A stretch of 64,000 nt of DNA from Pigmentiphaga aceris. Its GTDB lineage: Bacteria > Pseudomonadota > Gammaproteobacteria > Burkholderiales > Burkholderiaceae_B. The stretch is taken from contig NZ_CP043046.1 of assembly GCF_008119665.1 (NCBI RefSeq), positions 3,720,001 through 3,784,000 of the forward strand. Reading direction: 5' to 3'. This document shows, in pieces, positions 34,740 to 44,553 of the stretch. Position numbers and translations under genes: made by a program. Positions within the stretch are counted from its first letter, which is position 1. Every line of letters begins with the position of its first letter. The notes beneath the pieces are model-generated. The model worked only from the letters and a program-made list of their open reading frames with translations, was not told the origin of the DNA and did no database searches.

Positions 34740-36329
34740 TCATGAGACGCGGGCCGGATTGCCGGAAGGGGCATCCACCGCAGGCATTGAAGACCAGTCC
34801 AGCTCATCGCCTTCAAGCTCGAACAAGGACGAGCCGCGCTGCTTGAGCGCGCGATGCACCAACAACTGGATGTTGGCACCGTGCAAGTCTTCCGGTACGC
34901 GCTGACCCGTGGTCAGGAAATGCAGCGGCAGCTGATGACGAATGGCGGCGTCCAGCGGACCGCCAAGGCGCACCGCTTCATCGAGCTTGGAGATGATCGC
35001 GCCGGCCAGGCCGTCGCCGCGATACGCCTGGACGATGTCTTCGGCCTGTTCTGCATGCGCACCACCCGGCAGTACCAGCAGGCGCTGCACGTTCGTCACG
35101 GCAAGGGATTGCAGATGTTCGGGGATGCGCTCGTCGCGCTGGCTCATACCGGTGGTGTCCACCAGCACCAGCTTGCGGTCGCTCATGCCCAGCAAGGTGG
35201 ATTCAAGGTCTTGGGCACCGCGTGCGGTGTAGACATCGACGCCCAGAATGCGGCCGAAGGTACGCAGCTGGTCAACGGCACCGATCCGGTATTGGTCGGT
35301 GGTGATCAGACCAAGTGAACGGGCACCGTACTTCACGACGCAGCGCGCGGCGATCTTGGCCGTGGTCGTGGTCTTGCCCACACCCGTCGGGCCGACGATG
35401 GCGTAAATGCCACCTTTTTCGACAATGCTGTCAGCCAGCGGCACCGTGCGCAGATTGCGCACCAGCACTTCGCGCAACCACTGTTCTGCTTGAGCCTCGG
35501 CGTAATCGTCGGGCAGGCGAGCCAGAATCGTACGCGCCAACACCGGCGAGAAACCCGAGTCGACCAGCGTGCGCCACAGATTGCGACGCATGGGGTTGCG
35601 GTGGGTGGCATCACGCCAGGTCAGCGCGCCCATCTGCTGGGACATCCACTCACGCATGGCGCGCATTTCTTCCATGACCGGTGCGGTCGCGGCAGAAGCA
35701 ATGGCCTGCGCATCTTCCGGCGAGATCGCGGGCGCTGCGGCTGGCTGGGCTTCAGGCGACGAATGCGAGGCAGCTACCGGCAAGCTGGGTTGCGACTGGC
35801 GCAGGGTCTCGCGCATGCCTTGTTCGGTTTCCGACACGCGGCTGCCCGATTCTGCAATCGGGCGCACGCGGGGTCGTTCAGGTTCGGGGTGTACGGCTTC
35901 ACGTTGGGGACGGCTTGCCTGCGGCAGATTGGAGCGCACCACGTGCTGCGCCTGGTCCTCATCCATGCGCGGCCAGGCCGGCGTGCCGCTTTGCTGTGCC
36001 AGCACACGTGCAGCCGGCGACAGGCGCACGGGTTCGTCTTCGATCTCGTCCCACAACGCGCGGCCACCGGTCTCGCCCGTATCGTTGTCACTGCCGCTAT
36101 CTTGACCAATCGGCGCGGGCACGCTGTAGGACGGACGCTGCGGCGCAACCGTGGCCGGCGCGAGCACGGCGTTTTGTACATCGTGCACTTCCTGCGCACT
36201 GGCCCCCACGATCTCGACCCCATCTGCCGTCTTCCGGGTAGACACGATCATGGCATCCGCGCCGAGTGCTTCGCGCATGATGCGCAGGCAGTCCCGGGTA
36301 TTGGTGGCAATGAATTTACGCAAGTTCAT
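34740..36329 (-). CDS. flhF: Flagellar SRP-type GTPase FlhF
   Basis: The 529-aa protein is the third SRP GTPase family member and governs flagellar placement and number. It has the N-terminal B domain (MNLRKFIATNTRDCLRIMRE), a long variable linker, and the NG domain with G1 GPTGVGKTTTTAKIAARC (about residues 310-327) and VLVDTTGMSQRD as G3. The C terminus contains SKLDEAVRLGGPLDAAI. Linker length makes it longer than Bacillus FlhF. It lies 60 bp after flhA and 13 bp before the flhG-like gene. Confidence 0.95.
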   Translation of the reverse strand: MNLRKFIATNTRDCLRIMREALGADAMIVSTRKTADGVEIVGASAQEVHDVQNAVLAPATVAPQRPSYSVPAPIGQDSGSDNDTGETGGRALWDEIEDEPVRLSPAARVLAQQSGTPAWPRMDEDQAQHVVRSNLPQASRPQREAVHPEPERPRVRPIAESGSRVSETEQGMRETLRQSQPSLPVAASHSSPEAQPAAAPAISPEDAQAIASAATAPVMEEMRAMREWMSQQMGALTWRDATHRNPMRRNLWRTLVDSGFSPVLARTILARLPDDYAEAQAEQWLREVLVRNLRTVPLADSIVEKGGIYAIVGPTGVGKTTTTAKIAARCVVKYGARSLGLITTDQYRIGAVDQLRTFGRILGVDVYTARGAQDLESTLLGMSDRKLVLVDTTGMSQRDERIPEHLQSLAVTNVQRLLVLPGGAHAEQAEDIVQAYRGDGLAGAIISKLDEAVRLGGPLDAAIRHQLPLHFLTTGQRVPEDLHGANIQLLVHRALKQRGSSLFELEGDELDWSSMPAVDAPSGNPARVS

Positions 36330-36389
36330 GATGTCTCGGACGGTAGGGTCGGAATAAGCAGAGATTGCAACGATGAAACCAGCGGAGGA

Positions 36390-38480
36390 TCAACGTCCAC
36401 CCAGCGTCGACGTGACGCGGATGGTGCGAGACTCCGGTACTTCGGAATGTGCCAGCAACTTCAGGCGCGGCACGGTACGACGGAACAGACGAGCCATGCC
36501 ACTGCGCAGGCGGTCGGGCACCAGCAGCACCGACGGCTTGCCCAAGGCATCCATGCTGTCGACGGCGCGATTGGCATCCTGCAGCAAGCGCTCTGCCAGC
36601 ATCGGCTCGATCGCCCCAGCATCGCCGCGACCGAAGGCATTGGCCAGCACGCGTTCCAGATCGGGATCGAGTGCCAACACTTCCACATCGCCCGTCGGCC
36701 CGAAGATGCCTTGGGTAATGGCCCGGCCCAGGGCGATACGCACAGCAGCCGTCAATTCGCCCGGGTCTTGCGTGCGGGCAGCATGGTCGGCCAGCGTATC
36801 GACGATGCTGCGGAAATCGCGAATGTGCACACCCTCTTCCAGCAAGGACTGCAGCACGCGCTGCAACGTTGCCATCGGAATCAGCTTGGGCATCAGATCT
36901 TCCAGCAACTTCGGCGTCTGCGCGGTGAAGTGGTCGATCAGTGCCTGCAGTTCGCCGCGGCCAAGCAACTCGGCAGCATTGCTGTGCAACAGGTGCGACA
37001 AGTGTGTGGCGATCACAGTTCCCGGATCGACCACGGTGTAACCCGCAGCCTGCGCCGCTTCACGGCCAGCGGCGTCGATCCACAGCGCCGGCAGACCGAA
37101 GGCCGGATCTACCGTGGGAGTACCCTGGATTTCGCGGGTCACCCTACCTGGGTTGATGGCCAGCAGACCATTGGCCTGCACGTCGCCTTCGCCGATCACC
37201 ACACCTTTGAGCGTGATGCGATAGGCACCGGGACGCAGCTCCAGGTTGTCGCGAATGTGCACGGCTGCCGGCAGGAAACCGACGTCTTGTGCAAATTTCT
37301 TGCGCAGCGCCTTGATCCGCTTGAGCAGTTCGCCGTCGGCGCTCTTGTCGACCAGCGGAATCAGGCGATAGCCCACTTCCAGGCCAATGGTGTCCACGTG
37401 GCTGACGTCTTCCCAGGTGGCTTCTGCCGACTCTGCTGGCGCGACAGCCGCCGCAGCGGGCTTGGCCACGACCTGAGCCGCCGCCGCATTCTTCTTTGCC
37501 AGACGGAACGCCAGGTAACCCATGCCGGCAGCCAGCACCAGGAACACCAGGTTCGGCATGCCTGGAATCAGCCCCAGCAGGCCGATGATGGCAGCCGAAA
37601 TCGCAAGCGCCTGGGGCGAACCCAGCAGCTGCTTGCCGACTTCCGTGCCGATGTCTTCGCCCTCGCCCACACGAGACACGATCAGGCCGGCAGCAATCGA
37701 GATCAGCAGCGCAGGTACCTGACCCACCAGACCGTCACCGATAGACAGCAGCACATAGACCTTGCCCGCTTCGGCGAAGCTCAGGTCGTGCTGGCCCATA
37801 CCGATGATCAGGCCACCGATGATGTTGACGAAAAGAATCAAGATGCCGGCGATGGCGTCGCCGCGAACGAACTTCGAGGCACCGTCCATGGCACCGAAGA
37901 AATCAGCCTCGCTGCTGATTTCTTCACGACGCTTGCGCGCCTCGGCTTCGTTGATCAGACCCGAATTCAGATCGGCGTCGATCGCCATCTGTTTGCCGGG
38001 CATCGCATCCAGCGTGAAGCGAGCAGACACTTCGGCGATACGGCCCGCACCCTTGGTCACCACCATGAAGTTGATGATCACGAGGACCATGAACACCACA
38101 ATACCGACGGCGAAGTTACCGCCCACCAGGAAGGTTGCGAAGGCCTCGATCACCTTGCCGGCCGCATCAGGACCAGTGTGACCGTGCAACAGCACCACTC
38201 GGGTCGATGCCACGTTGAGCGACAGGCGCAACAAGGTGGTGACCAGAATGACCGTCGGGAACACTGCGAAGTCGAGCGGACGGCGAGTGTAAGTAGCTAC
38301 CAACAACACCATCAGCGAGATGGCGATATTGAACGTGAACAAGATGTCGAGCAATGCTGGCGGCAAAGGCAGCAACATCATTGCAAGAATCATCAGGATG
38401 AACAGCGGCATCCCGAGTTCGCGCAGGCGGCTGGCCTCGAAGCGCAGCCCTGCGATGGTGACGCTGCGACCCGGCGTCAT
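36390..38480 (-). CDS. flhA: Flagellar type III export gate protein FlhA
   Basis: The 696-aa protein has a membrane half with several helices (first at about residues 20-60) and the FHIPEP-family signature GRIAEVSARFTLDAMPGKQM followed by AIDADLNSG. A cytoplasmic C-terminal half (about 345-696) docks export substrates and chaperones. Length is normal. Its ATG overlaps the flhB stop by 4 bp. Confidence 0.97.
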   Translation of the reverse strand: MTPGRSVTIAGLRFEASRLRELGMPLFILMILAMMLLPLPPALLDILFTFNIAISLMVLLVATYTRRPLDFAVFPTVILVTTLLRLSLNVASTRVVLLHGHTGPDAAGKVIEAFATFLVGGNFAVGIVVFMVLVIINFMVVTKGAGRIAEVSARFTLDAMPGKQMAIDADLNSGLINEAEARKRREEISSEADFFGAMDGASKFVRGDAIAGILILFVNIIGGLIIGMGQHDLSFAEAGKVYVLLSIGDGLVGQVPALLISIAAGLIVSRVGEGEDIGTEVGKQLLGSPQALAISAAIIGLLGLIPGMPNLVFLVLAAGMGYLAFRLAKKNAAAAQVVAKPAAAAVAPAESAEATWEDVSHVDTIGLEVGYRLIPLVDKSADGELLKRIKALRKKFAQDVGFLPAAVHIRDNLELRPGAYRITLKGVVIGEGDVQANGLLAINPGRVTREIQGTPTVDPAFGLPALWIDAAGREAAQAAGYTVVDPGTVIATHLSHLLHSNAAELLGRGELQALIDHFTAQTPKLLEDLMPKLIPMATLQRVLQSLLEEGVHIRDFRSIVDTLADHAARTQDPGELTAAVRIALGRAITQGIFGPTGDVEVLALDPDLERVLANAFGRGDAGAIEPMLAERLLQDANRAVDSMDALGKPSVLLVPDRLRSGMARLFRRTVPRLKLLAHSEVPESRTIRVTSTLGGR

Positions 38481-39712
38481 GCGGATGCTCCTTTGTCAGC
38501 TGCGGCTTTGTCGGCAGCGGCTTTGTCGGCAGCGACTTTTTCAGCGGCGATCTTGGCACGGCGGCCACGACCGATCGCATCCGTGTCATTGGGGTCCCAG
38601 CCCGGGGGCACGTCGACAGCCTGCCACGCAACCGAGGGGCCCGGTGCGCGCAATGCGTAGACGTAGGCCAGCACTTGGGCTACGGCACGGAACAAGGCCG
38701 TGGGGATTTCTTTTTCGAGTTCGCCGTGGCGATACAGGGCTCGTGCCAATTGAGGGCTTTCCAATACCGGGATCTTGTTCTCGGCGGCGAGTTCGCGAAT
38801 ACGTGCTGCGATCACATCCGTCCCTTTGGCCAACAGGCGCGGGGCGCTTGTCTTGCCTTCTTCGTATTTGAGCGCTACCGCGTAATGCGTCGGGTTGGTC
38901 AACACCACGTCCGCCGTCGGTACCGATTGCATCATTCGTGAGCGTGCGCGTTCGCGCTGCATCTGGCGGATCTTGCCCTTCAAATGCGGATCGCCCTCGG
39001 ATTCCTTGTTTTCCTGCTTCATTTCTTCCAGCGTCATCTTCATTTGCTTGTGGTGGTTCCACCACTGCAAAGGAACGTCGGCCGCCGCGATGATGAACAG
39101 GCCGCTGGCCATGATCAGCATGTCAAAGCGCAGCATATTGCCAAGCGCCGTGATGGCGCTGGGCTGGGTACCGGCGATGAGCGCCATCTTGTCGGCGTTG
39201 CCGCGCCAGAACAGCAAGGCACCCAGGCCACCCAGCACAATCACTTTCAACAGGGACTTGCCGAGTTCGCCCAGGCCACGCGAAGAAAACATGCGCCCGA
39301 GGCCAGTCAACGGATTCAGACGGTTGAAGTCAGGCATCAAGGCCTTGCTGGACAACAACAAACCGCCCAGGCCGATCGATCCGATGATGCCGGCGATCAT
39401 GGCGGCCCCCAGGATCGGCGCAATGCTGATCAAGGCATGTCCGACCATTTCGTAGAAGGCATTGACGATCGCGTTGTTGTCGCGCGCCGTGGCCACCATG
39501 CGCCCGCTGGCGATGAAGGAACTGCGAATCCAGGTCAGCGAGTCCGCGACCAGAATGGCACCACCGAATCCGACAGCGCAGGTTGCAGCGAAGGTAGACA
39601 AGGCTCCAGAAAGCTCGCGCGAACGCGGCACCTGCCCATCCTCACGCGCCTTATCCAGCCGCTGTTGAGAAGGGGCTAGTGTCTTGTCTTCGCTATCTGC
39701 ATCTCCAGCCAC
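38477..39712 (-). CDS. flhB: Flagellar type III export switch protein FlhB
   Basis: The 411-aa protein has an N-terminal EDKTLAPSQQRLDKAREDGQ segment, four membrane helices, and a cytoplasmic domain with the autocleavage site NPTH (VVLTNPTHYAVALKYEEG, near residue 273) that drives the switch from hook to filament substrates. Beyond the normal end the protein carries a tail with AADK repeats (last 25 residues), which the DNA shows as a short tandem repeat at about 38490-38545. It overlaps flhA by 4 bp (ATGA). Confidence 0.96.
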   Translation of the reverse strand: MAGDADSEDKTLAPSQQRLDKAREDGQVPRSRELSGALSTFAATCAVGFGGAILVADSLTWIRSSFIASGRMVATARDNNAIVNAFYEMVGHALISIAPILGAAMIAGIIGSIGLGGLLLSSKALMPDFNRLNPLTGLGRMFSSRGLGELGKSLLKVIVLGGLGALLFWRGNADKMALIAGTQPSAITALGNMLRFDMLIMASGLFIIAAADVPLQWWNHHKQMKMTLEEMKQENKESEGDPHLKGKIRQMQRERARSRMMQSVPTADVVLTNPTHYAVALKYEEGKTSAPRLLAKGTDVIAARIRELAAENKIPVLESPQLARALYRHGELEKEIPTALFRAVAQVLAYVYALRAPGPSVAWQAVDVPPGWDPNDTDAIGRGRRAKIAAEKVAADKAAADKAAADKGASA

Positions 39713-40012
39713 CGTACGCGCCCACCGCTATCCAGTTCAATGGATGGCATTATTCCGCGTAACACCCTGTGTCAAAACGCAGAACAAGTGGTCGAAACCG
39801 AGGCTTATTCCTCCCCGTATCGTTACCGCCGCAAAATCGGGCGTGATACAGGGGCAGGAAGGGCAAGGATGGGAGAGGTTCGGGCAGGCGGCGCGAGCGC
39901 GCTGCGGACCTCATCGAGGTCCGCCCGGGGTATGGCCACGGAGTGCGGCCACGGGGGGCATCGCCAAGAAGGTGCGGCTGCTGGGTGGATCACCCTGCGC
40001 AGCCGCCCACGC
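39713..40012. other. Intergenic region between the chemoreceptor gene and flhB
   Basis: These 300 bp have no convincing gene. They hold two hairpins: GCGGACCT-loop-AGGTCCGC at 39904-39924 and a longer one at 39974-40006 beside the chemoreceptor stop. They also hold a direct repeat GGCCACGG (around 39934-39955). The flhBAFG-fliA transcript should start in the right-to-left reading of its left part, but I found no strong promoter match. Confidence 0.55.
39974..40006 (-). terminator. Hairpin after the chemoreceptor gene, likely terminator
   Basis: Outer arms GCGGCTGC and GCAGCCGC enclose an inner GGGTG-GAT-CACCC stem, 7 nt past the chemoreceptor stop. No T run follows, so termination is inferred from position. 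Confidence 0.45.
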
Positions 40013-41812
40013 TCACTTCAACAGCACTTCCGGGTGGAAGCCCAGGCGCAGCGCGCCCCAGTGGCGGCCCTTGATGAACAAGGGCATAGACAGATCGTTC
40101 AGAATTTCGCCGGTATCACGGCAGTAGGTCTGCAACAGGAACGGGTCCTTGCTGCGCCCTGCCCGCTGACCGACTTGATCCTTGAAGATCATCTTGTTGC
40201 GGCTTTTCACGCGATCGACGTCGGGGTTGCCGGTGGGCGGATGTGAATGGAAGCTGTTGTGTGCAGGCGCGTAGCCGTTTTCATCAATCGCGATGGCAAA
40301 CACACCGCCATCGACTTGCTTGACGATTTCGTCCAGCAGCGGCTGCAATTCAGCTTCGATCGAATCGTCGTACGAGGTACGGAACTTGGCCGGATTGGTG
40401 CCGGTGACCGGGCGATAAGCCGTGTCGAACAGGTTCAGACCACGGCCGGCTGCGGTTTCCAGCAATGCCTGCACACGATCGCGCTGGGCAGCTACCCGTT
40501 CAAGAATCGTTTCATAGACCTCGTCGCCGATTCGGAAGCGCGCCGTCGTCTCGCAGATGTCCTCCGTTGCCGTGAACAGTTCGCGCGTGGAGACTTCCGA
40601 TTCCTGCATCTTGCCGACCAGCCCACCCGACAATTCGCGGATGTCCACGACATGCTGCTGCACGGTGTTGTTGGCAACTGCCACCGTCGACATGTCACGG
40701 CTCATGCCCGACAGGTGTTCGCTCATCACGCCCAGGTCATGGACCATGGCCGAGAAGCCTTCCGTGGCACGACCGATGACTTGCTGCGCGTCTCGCACCT
40801 GCACCGTGATGTCGGAGGTACGACGGCTGGTACCATCGGCCAGCTCGATCATGCTGCGAATGCTCTCGAAGATCTCGCCGGTGGCGCCCTTGACGCGTTC
40901 AGCCAGCAATCGCACCTGATCGGCAACCACTGCAAAACCACGGCCGCTTTCGCCCGCACGGGCGGCTTCAATGGCAGCATTGAGCGCCAGCAGATTAGTC
41001 TGATCAGAAATTTCGCTGATCAGCTTGGCAATGTTCTCAATGGACTGCGAGCTGAGTGTCAGCTGTTCCACCACAGTGCCGAATTCGACCAGTTGGTCAC
41101 GCACACGACCAACACTGTTGGACGCCTGTTCCAAGTCGGCAAAGGAGCTGTTGGCAACCGACACATGATGCTCGGTCGACGATGCCATTTCTTTTGCCTG
41201 GCCCGCCGTGGAGCCCATTTGTTCGGCGGTCTGCGCCACAAAACCAGCGGCCGCGCCAGACAGGTTGTCCTGCTTGCGTGCCATGTCGGCAGACGCCGTG
41301 ACGTGTGCGGTTACTTTTGCAGATTCATAGGCAACCTGCACACCCAGTCGACGCACTTCGCGGATGATGCCGCGCAGGCGGACCGCGAAGTCGTTGTAGG
41401 CCTGAGCCAGATCGCGGAATTCGTCGTGGGTGAAGGTGGGCATTTCATGCGACAGGTCACCGGCACCTTGGCCGATGTCTCGCATCATGCTGGTCAGTTG
41501 CTGCACCGGCCGCACGATCAGGTGGTGCAAGTACAGGAAGGCACCGATACCTGCCAGCACGCCAATGCCTGCGATCCACGGCAGCCATTGGCCACGGCCG
41601 GTTGCCACGGCAATCCAGGCCAATACCGGCCAGATGGCGACGATGATCAGATTGCCGGCAAGTTTGCGCGACAAGGTATTGAAGATCGCACGCTCCACCG
41701 CTTCGTAGCCACGCCTGAGGGCGGACGGATTGGGTGGTGCGGCGGAAGCATGCCGCGTCGATGTGAATGAAGATTCAGTGAGCGCGCGCGGCTCTGCCTG
41801 GCTTACCAACAT
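40013..41812 (-). CDS. Methyl-accepting chemotaxis protein with C-terminal sensor-like domain
   Basis: The 599-aa chemoreceptor has two close membrane helices (about residues 53-98) with almost no periplasmic loop, then a HAMP domain (RPVQQLTSMMRDIGQG). The signalling coiled coil follows, with its hairpin tip at ISDQTNLLALNAAIEAARAG. After it comes an extra C-terminal domain of about 150 residues, containing GYAPAHNSFHSHPPTGNP and SRNKMIFKDQVGQRAGRSKD. This resembles the Cache/PAS-like module seen at the end of other proteobacterial receptors, so sensing is probably cytoplasmic. It is the last gene of the che run. Confidence 0.9.
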   Translation of the reverse strand: MLVSQAEPRALTESSFTSTRHASAAPPNPSALRRGYEAVERAIFNTLSRKLAGNLIIVAIWPVLAWIAVATGRGQWLPWIAGIGVLAGIGAFLYLHHLIVRPVQQLTSMMRDIGQGAGDLSHEMPTFTHDEFRDLAQAYNDFAVRLRGIIREVRRLGVQVAYESAKVTAHVTASADMARKQDNLSGAAAGFVAQTAEQMGSTAGQAKEMASSTEHHVSVANSSFADLEQASNSVGRVRDQLVEFGTVVEQLTLSSQSIENIAKLISEISDQTNLLALNAAIEAARAGESGRGFAVVADQVRLLAERVKGATGEIFESIRSMIELADGTSRRTSDITVQVRDAQQVIGRATEGFSAMVHDLGVMSEHLSGMSRDMSTVAVANNTVQQHVVDIRELSGGLVGKMQESEVSTRELFTATEDICETTARFRIGDEVYETILERVAAQRDRVQALLETAAGRGLNLFDTAYRPVTGTNPAKFRTSYDDSIEAELQPLLDEIVKQVDGGVFAIAIDENGYAPAHNSFHSHPPTGNPDVDRVKSRNKMIFKDQVGQRAGRSKDPFLLQTYCRDTGEILNDLSMPLFIKGRHWGALRLGFHPEVLLK

Positions 41813-41845
41813 TGGGTGCGGCCTTTATCGATCAATTCCGACATG

Positions 41846-41867
41846 GGCCGGCCCGGACGGGCCGGCC
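41846..41867. repeat. Inverted repeat in the cheA-chemoreceptor gap
   Basis: A perfect 10-bp inverted repeat (GGCCGGCCCG and CGGGCCGGCC) with a 2-nt centre lies within the 70-bp gap between cheA and the chemoreceptor gene. In the transcript it would form a very stable hairpin just after the cheA stop. Confidence 0.7.
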
Positions 41868-41882
41868 GAGATACAGCGAGGA

Positions 41883-43772
41883 TTAGTACAAGCCTTCGAG
41901 CAGCTCGCGCATTTCCAACACCAAGACTAGCGTGCCGTCTCCCGACAGCGTGGCACCTGCAACACCCTTGGGGTGAATGCCTTCCAGCGGCTTGATCATG
42001 ACTTCGTCCTGACCGACAAAACCGTCGACGGTCAATACGAGTTGCTTGTCGCCATGAGACAGCACAACAGCAACCTCTGCCGGCTTTTCACGCGGCAGAC
42101 CGATCAAGGTGGCCAGATCGAAGATGGGCAACACACGCCCACGAATCACGATCGAGGGACAGTCACCCACACGCTGAATCTGGGTGGTGTCGACCGAAAT
42201 GATTTCCCGCACGGACGACAGCGGCAAGGCGTAGACCTGCCCCAGCAGTTCCAGCATCAACACAGGCAGAATCGCCAGCGTCAAAGGCAGAGAAATCGTG
42301 ATGCGCGAACCGCTTCCGGGGACCGACTGAATATCGATACGGCCCTTGAGCTTTTCGATGTTCGTGCGAACCACGTCCATGCCCACGCCGCGGCCGGACA
42401 GATCGGACACTTCCGCCTTGGTGGAGAATCCTGGCAGGAAAATCAGTGCCAGACATTGCGCTGGATCAAGAACGCTTGCTTCTTCGGCAGTGATGGCACC
42501 TTTTTCAACCGCCTTGCGACGGATGACTTCGGCGTCCATGCCCTTGCCGTCATCGGTAACTTCAATGACGATGCTGTCGCCGGTCTGACGTGCCGAGACG
42601 TGCAGCGTGCCACGCTCCGGCTTACCGATACGACGGCGCTCTTCAATGGTCTCGATACCATGGTCAACCGAGTTACGGATCAAGTGAACCAGCGGATCGT
42701 TCAGTTCTTCCAGAATGGTCTTGTCGACCTCGGTGTCGGCACCGGTGATGACCAGGTCGACATCCTTGCCCAGCTGACGTGCCAGATCTCGCGCCAGGCG
42801 CGAATACTTCTGGAACACACGACCAACCGGCTGCATCCGCGCCTTCATGACTGCCGACTGCAGATCGGAAACCAGCGTGTCGAGTTGGCTCAGGACTGTG
42901 TCTACAGTCTTTGCGCCTTCCGCGTCCACGCCTTCGCCGTTGAGCGCGTCGCGCAGGCAATTCAGACGGTTCTTGGTCAGGCCGATTTCACCCGACAAGT
43001 TCAGAATCTGGTCGAAACGCGCGGTATCGACGCGGATCGTATTTTCTTTGGTGACAGCACTACCACCTTGCGGTGCACCCCGTGCCGGACGCGGTGCAGC
43101 TGCCGGCGCAGGCGAACGCTGAACCTGGGGTGCGGCAACTGCCTGACCCGTCTTCGGAGCCAGCAACTGCTGCGGTGCATATTCAGCGGCAGGTGTTGCA
43201 GCGCCCGGCGAACCTTCACCGTGTTTGGGTTCACCGAAAGCAGCACGGTAGTAACCGAGCCAGTCGGGCGAATTGGGATCGTGCGGAACATGTGGAACGG
43301 ATGCGACAGGCGCAGCAGCAATCGGTGCGATGGATTCCACGTCGCGGATATCGCCACGCAGAGCGCGCGTATCCACGGTCTCGCCACGCGCAGCAGCCTC
43401 AAGTCCGGCCAGCAATGCTGCAGGCGCGGGCGAAGGCATGCGACCGCTTTCCATTTCGCCGAACATGCGACGCACCTCGCCGGTGGCGGCGAGGATCAAG
43501 TCCATGATTTCAGGCGTGATCTGCAGCTGGTGACTACGCAGCAGATCAAGCAGGTTCTCACCGCGATGGCACAGTTCGACCAGTGCCGTTGCTTCCAGGA
43601 AGCCGGCACCGCCCTTGACCGTGTGGAAACCACGGAAAACCTGGTTGAGCAGACCGTTATCGTTCGGGCGCTGCTCCAGGTCGACCAGACCGCTGTCGAC
43701 GTCATCCAGGAGCTCGCCGGCTTCCGTAAGGAAATCGACGAGCAGATCGTTCATTTCGGCAAAGGCGGACAC
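41883..43772 (-). CDS. cheA: Chemotaxis histidine kinase CheA
   Basis: The 629-aa kinase has an Hpt (P1) domain with phospho-acceptor His50 in RGFHTVKGGAGFLEA, a low-complexity Ala/Pro-rich linker (about 125-245), a P3 dimerisation domain (about 246-310), a P4 ATPase domain (HLIRNSVDHGIE, VTDDGKGMDAEVI, GRGVGMDVV) and a CheW-like P5 domain. I see no P2 CheY-docking domain in the linker. It lies 16 bp after cheZ in the run cheV-cheY-cheZ-cheA-MCP. Confidence 0.96.
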   Translation of the reverse strand: MSAFAEMNDLLVDFLTEAGELLDDVDSGLVDLEQRPNDNGLLNQVFRGFHTVKGGAGFLEATALVELCHRGENLLDLLRSHQLQITPEIMDLILAATGEVRRMFGEMESGRMPSPAPAALLAGLEAAARGETVDTRALRGDIRDVESIAPIAAAPVASVPHVPHDPNSPDWLGYYRAAFGEPKHGEGSPGAATPAAEYAPQQLLAPKTGQAVAAPQVQRSPAPAAAPRPARGAPQGGSAVTKENTIRVDTARFDQILNLSGEIGLTKNRLNCLRDALNGEGVDAEGAKTVDTVLSQLDTLVSDLQSAVMKARMQPVGRVFQKYSRLARDLARQLGKDVDLVITGADTEVDKTILEELNDPLVHLIRNSVDHGIETIEERRRIGKPERGTLHVSARQTGDSIVIEVTDDGKGMDAEVIRRKAVEKGAITAEEASVLDPAQCLALIFLPGFSTKAEVSDLSGRGVGMDVVRTNIEKLKGRIDIQSVPGSGSRITISLPLTLAILPVLMLELLGQVYALPLSSVREIISVDTTQIQRVGDCPSIVIRGRVLPIFDLATLIGLPREKPAEVAVVLSHGDKQLVLTVDGFVGQDEVMIKPLEGIHPKGVAGATLSGDGTLVLVLEMRELLEGLY

Positions 43773-43788
43773 CTTTTGCTCCTTTGCG

Positions 43789-44553
43789 TCAGAAACCTAA
43801 GCTTTCAAGCAAGTCGTCGACTTGCGCCTGGCTCGTCACCACATCGTCGCGACCCTTGGCATCGACCACCGGACCGTTCATCCAGTCGGTCTGCGCCGTG
43901 CGCTTGTCTGCGGGCGTGGATTCGACCAGCAACTTTACCAATTGCGCTTCGAAATCGGAGGCAAGTTTCAGTACCTTCTGGATCACTTGACCCGTCAGAT
44001 CATGAAAATCTTGCGCCATCATGATGTCGGTCAACAAAGCCTGAGTCGCCACTGCATCGGTACTGGCGCGCTTCATGAAAGCGTGCGTATCGGCAGCGAC
44101 CACCTTGAACTCTTCCACGCTCAGCTCGCGGGCATACAGCTTGTCCCAACGTGCATTGAGCTTGAGTGCTTCGCCTTCAAGCGAACCCTGGATGTCCTGG
44201 CCCTTCTCGACGTTGGACAAGGCACGATCTGCGGCTTGTCCGGTCAGACGGGCAATGTAGTCCAGGCGCTGGCGCGTATCAGGCAAGGTACTGACCGCAT
44301 GCTCGACTTTTTCGTGATAGCCCAGCTCGCGCAGGGCATCATGCAACTGTCGTGTCAGGATACCGATGCGCTGGAAGAATACGTCGCCATCCTCACCACC
44401 GGCTGCCGAAGCAGCTGGTGCGGATTGCTTTGCATCGTTCGCCGACGGCGAGGCCGCCGGTGCCGCCGGAGCCTGCGCATCCAGCCGCGCCAACGTTTCG
44501 GAGGAAATCTGGTCGAACAGGGCTTCTAGGTCTTCGGTATCGCGGGACATCAT
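43789..44553 (-). CDS. cheZ: CheY-P phosphatase CheZ
   Basis: The 254-aa protein dephosphorylates CheY-P. The catalytic segment [18 protein letters not shown] carries the Asp and Gln of the family. The C-terminal peptide [14 protein letters not shown] is the CheY-binding helix. The first 55 residues include an Ala/Pro-rich stretch. Its start overlaps the cheY stop by 4 bp. Confidence 0.95.
   Translation of the reverse strand: MMSRDTEDLEALFDQISSETLARLDAQAPAAPAASPSANDAKQSAPAASAAGGEDGDVFFQRIGILTRQLHDALRELGYHEKVEHAVSTLPDTRQRLDYIARLTGQAADRALSNVEKGQDIQGSLEGEALKLNARWDKLYARELSVEEFKVVAADTHAFMKRASTDAVATQALLTDIMMAQDFHDLTGQVIQKVLKLASDFEAQLVKLLVESTPADKRTAQTDWMNGPVVDAKGRDDVVTSQAQVDDLLESLGF

Noticed and set aside
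35490..38660. 1056-codon plus-strand frame opposite flhF, flhA and flhB
   Set aside because: It spans three well-conserved genes on the other strand; the His/Arg/Gln-rich translation has no domain features and reflects high third-position GC.
41813..41845. Possible sigma-28 promoter before the chemoreceptor gene (ATCGATAA)
   Set aside because: Only the -10-like part matches; nothing like TAAAGTTT lies 11 bp upstream.
41973..44024. 683-codon plus-strand frame opposite cheA
   Set aside because: Antisense shadow of cheA and cheZ; composition typical of non-coding frames.
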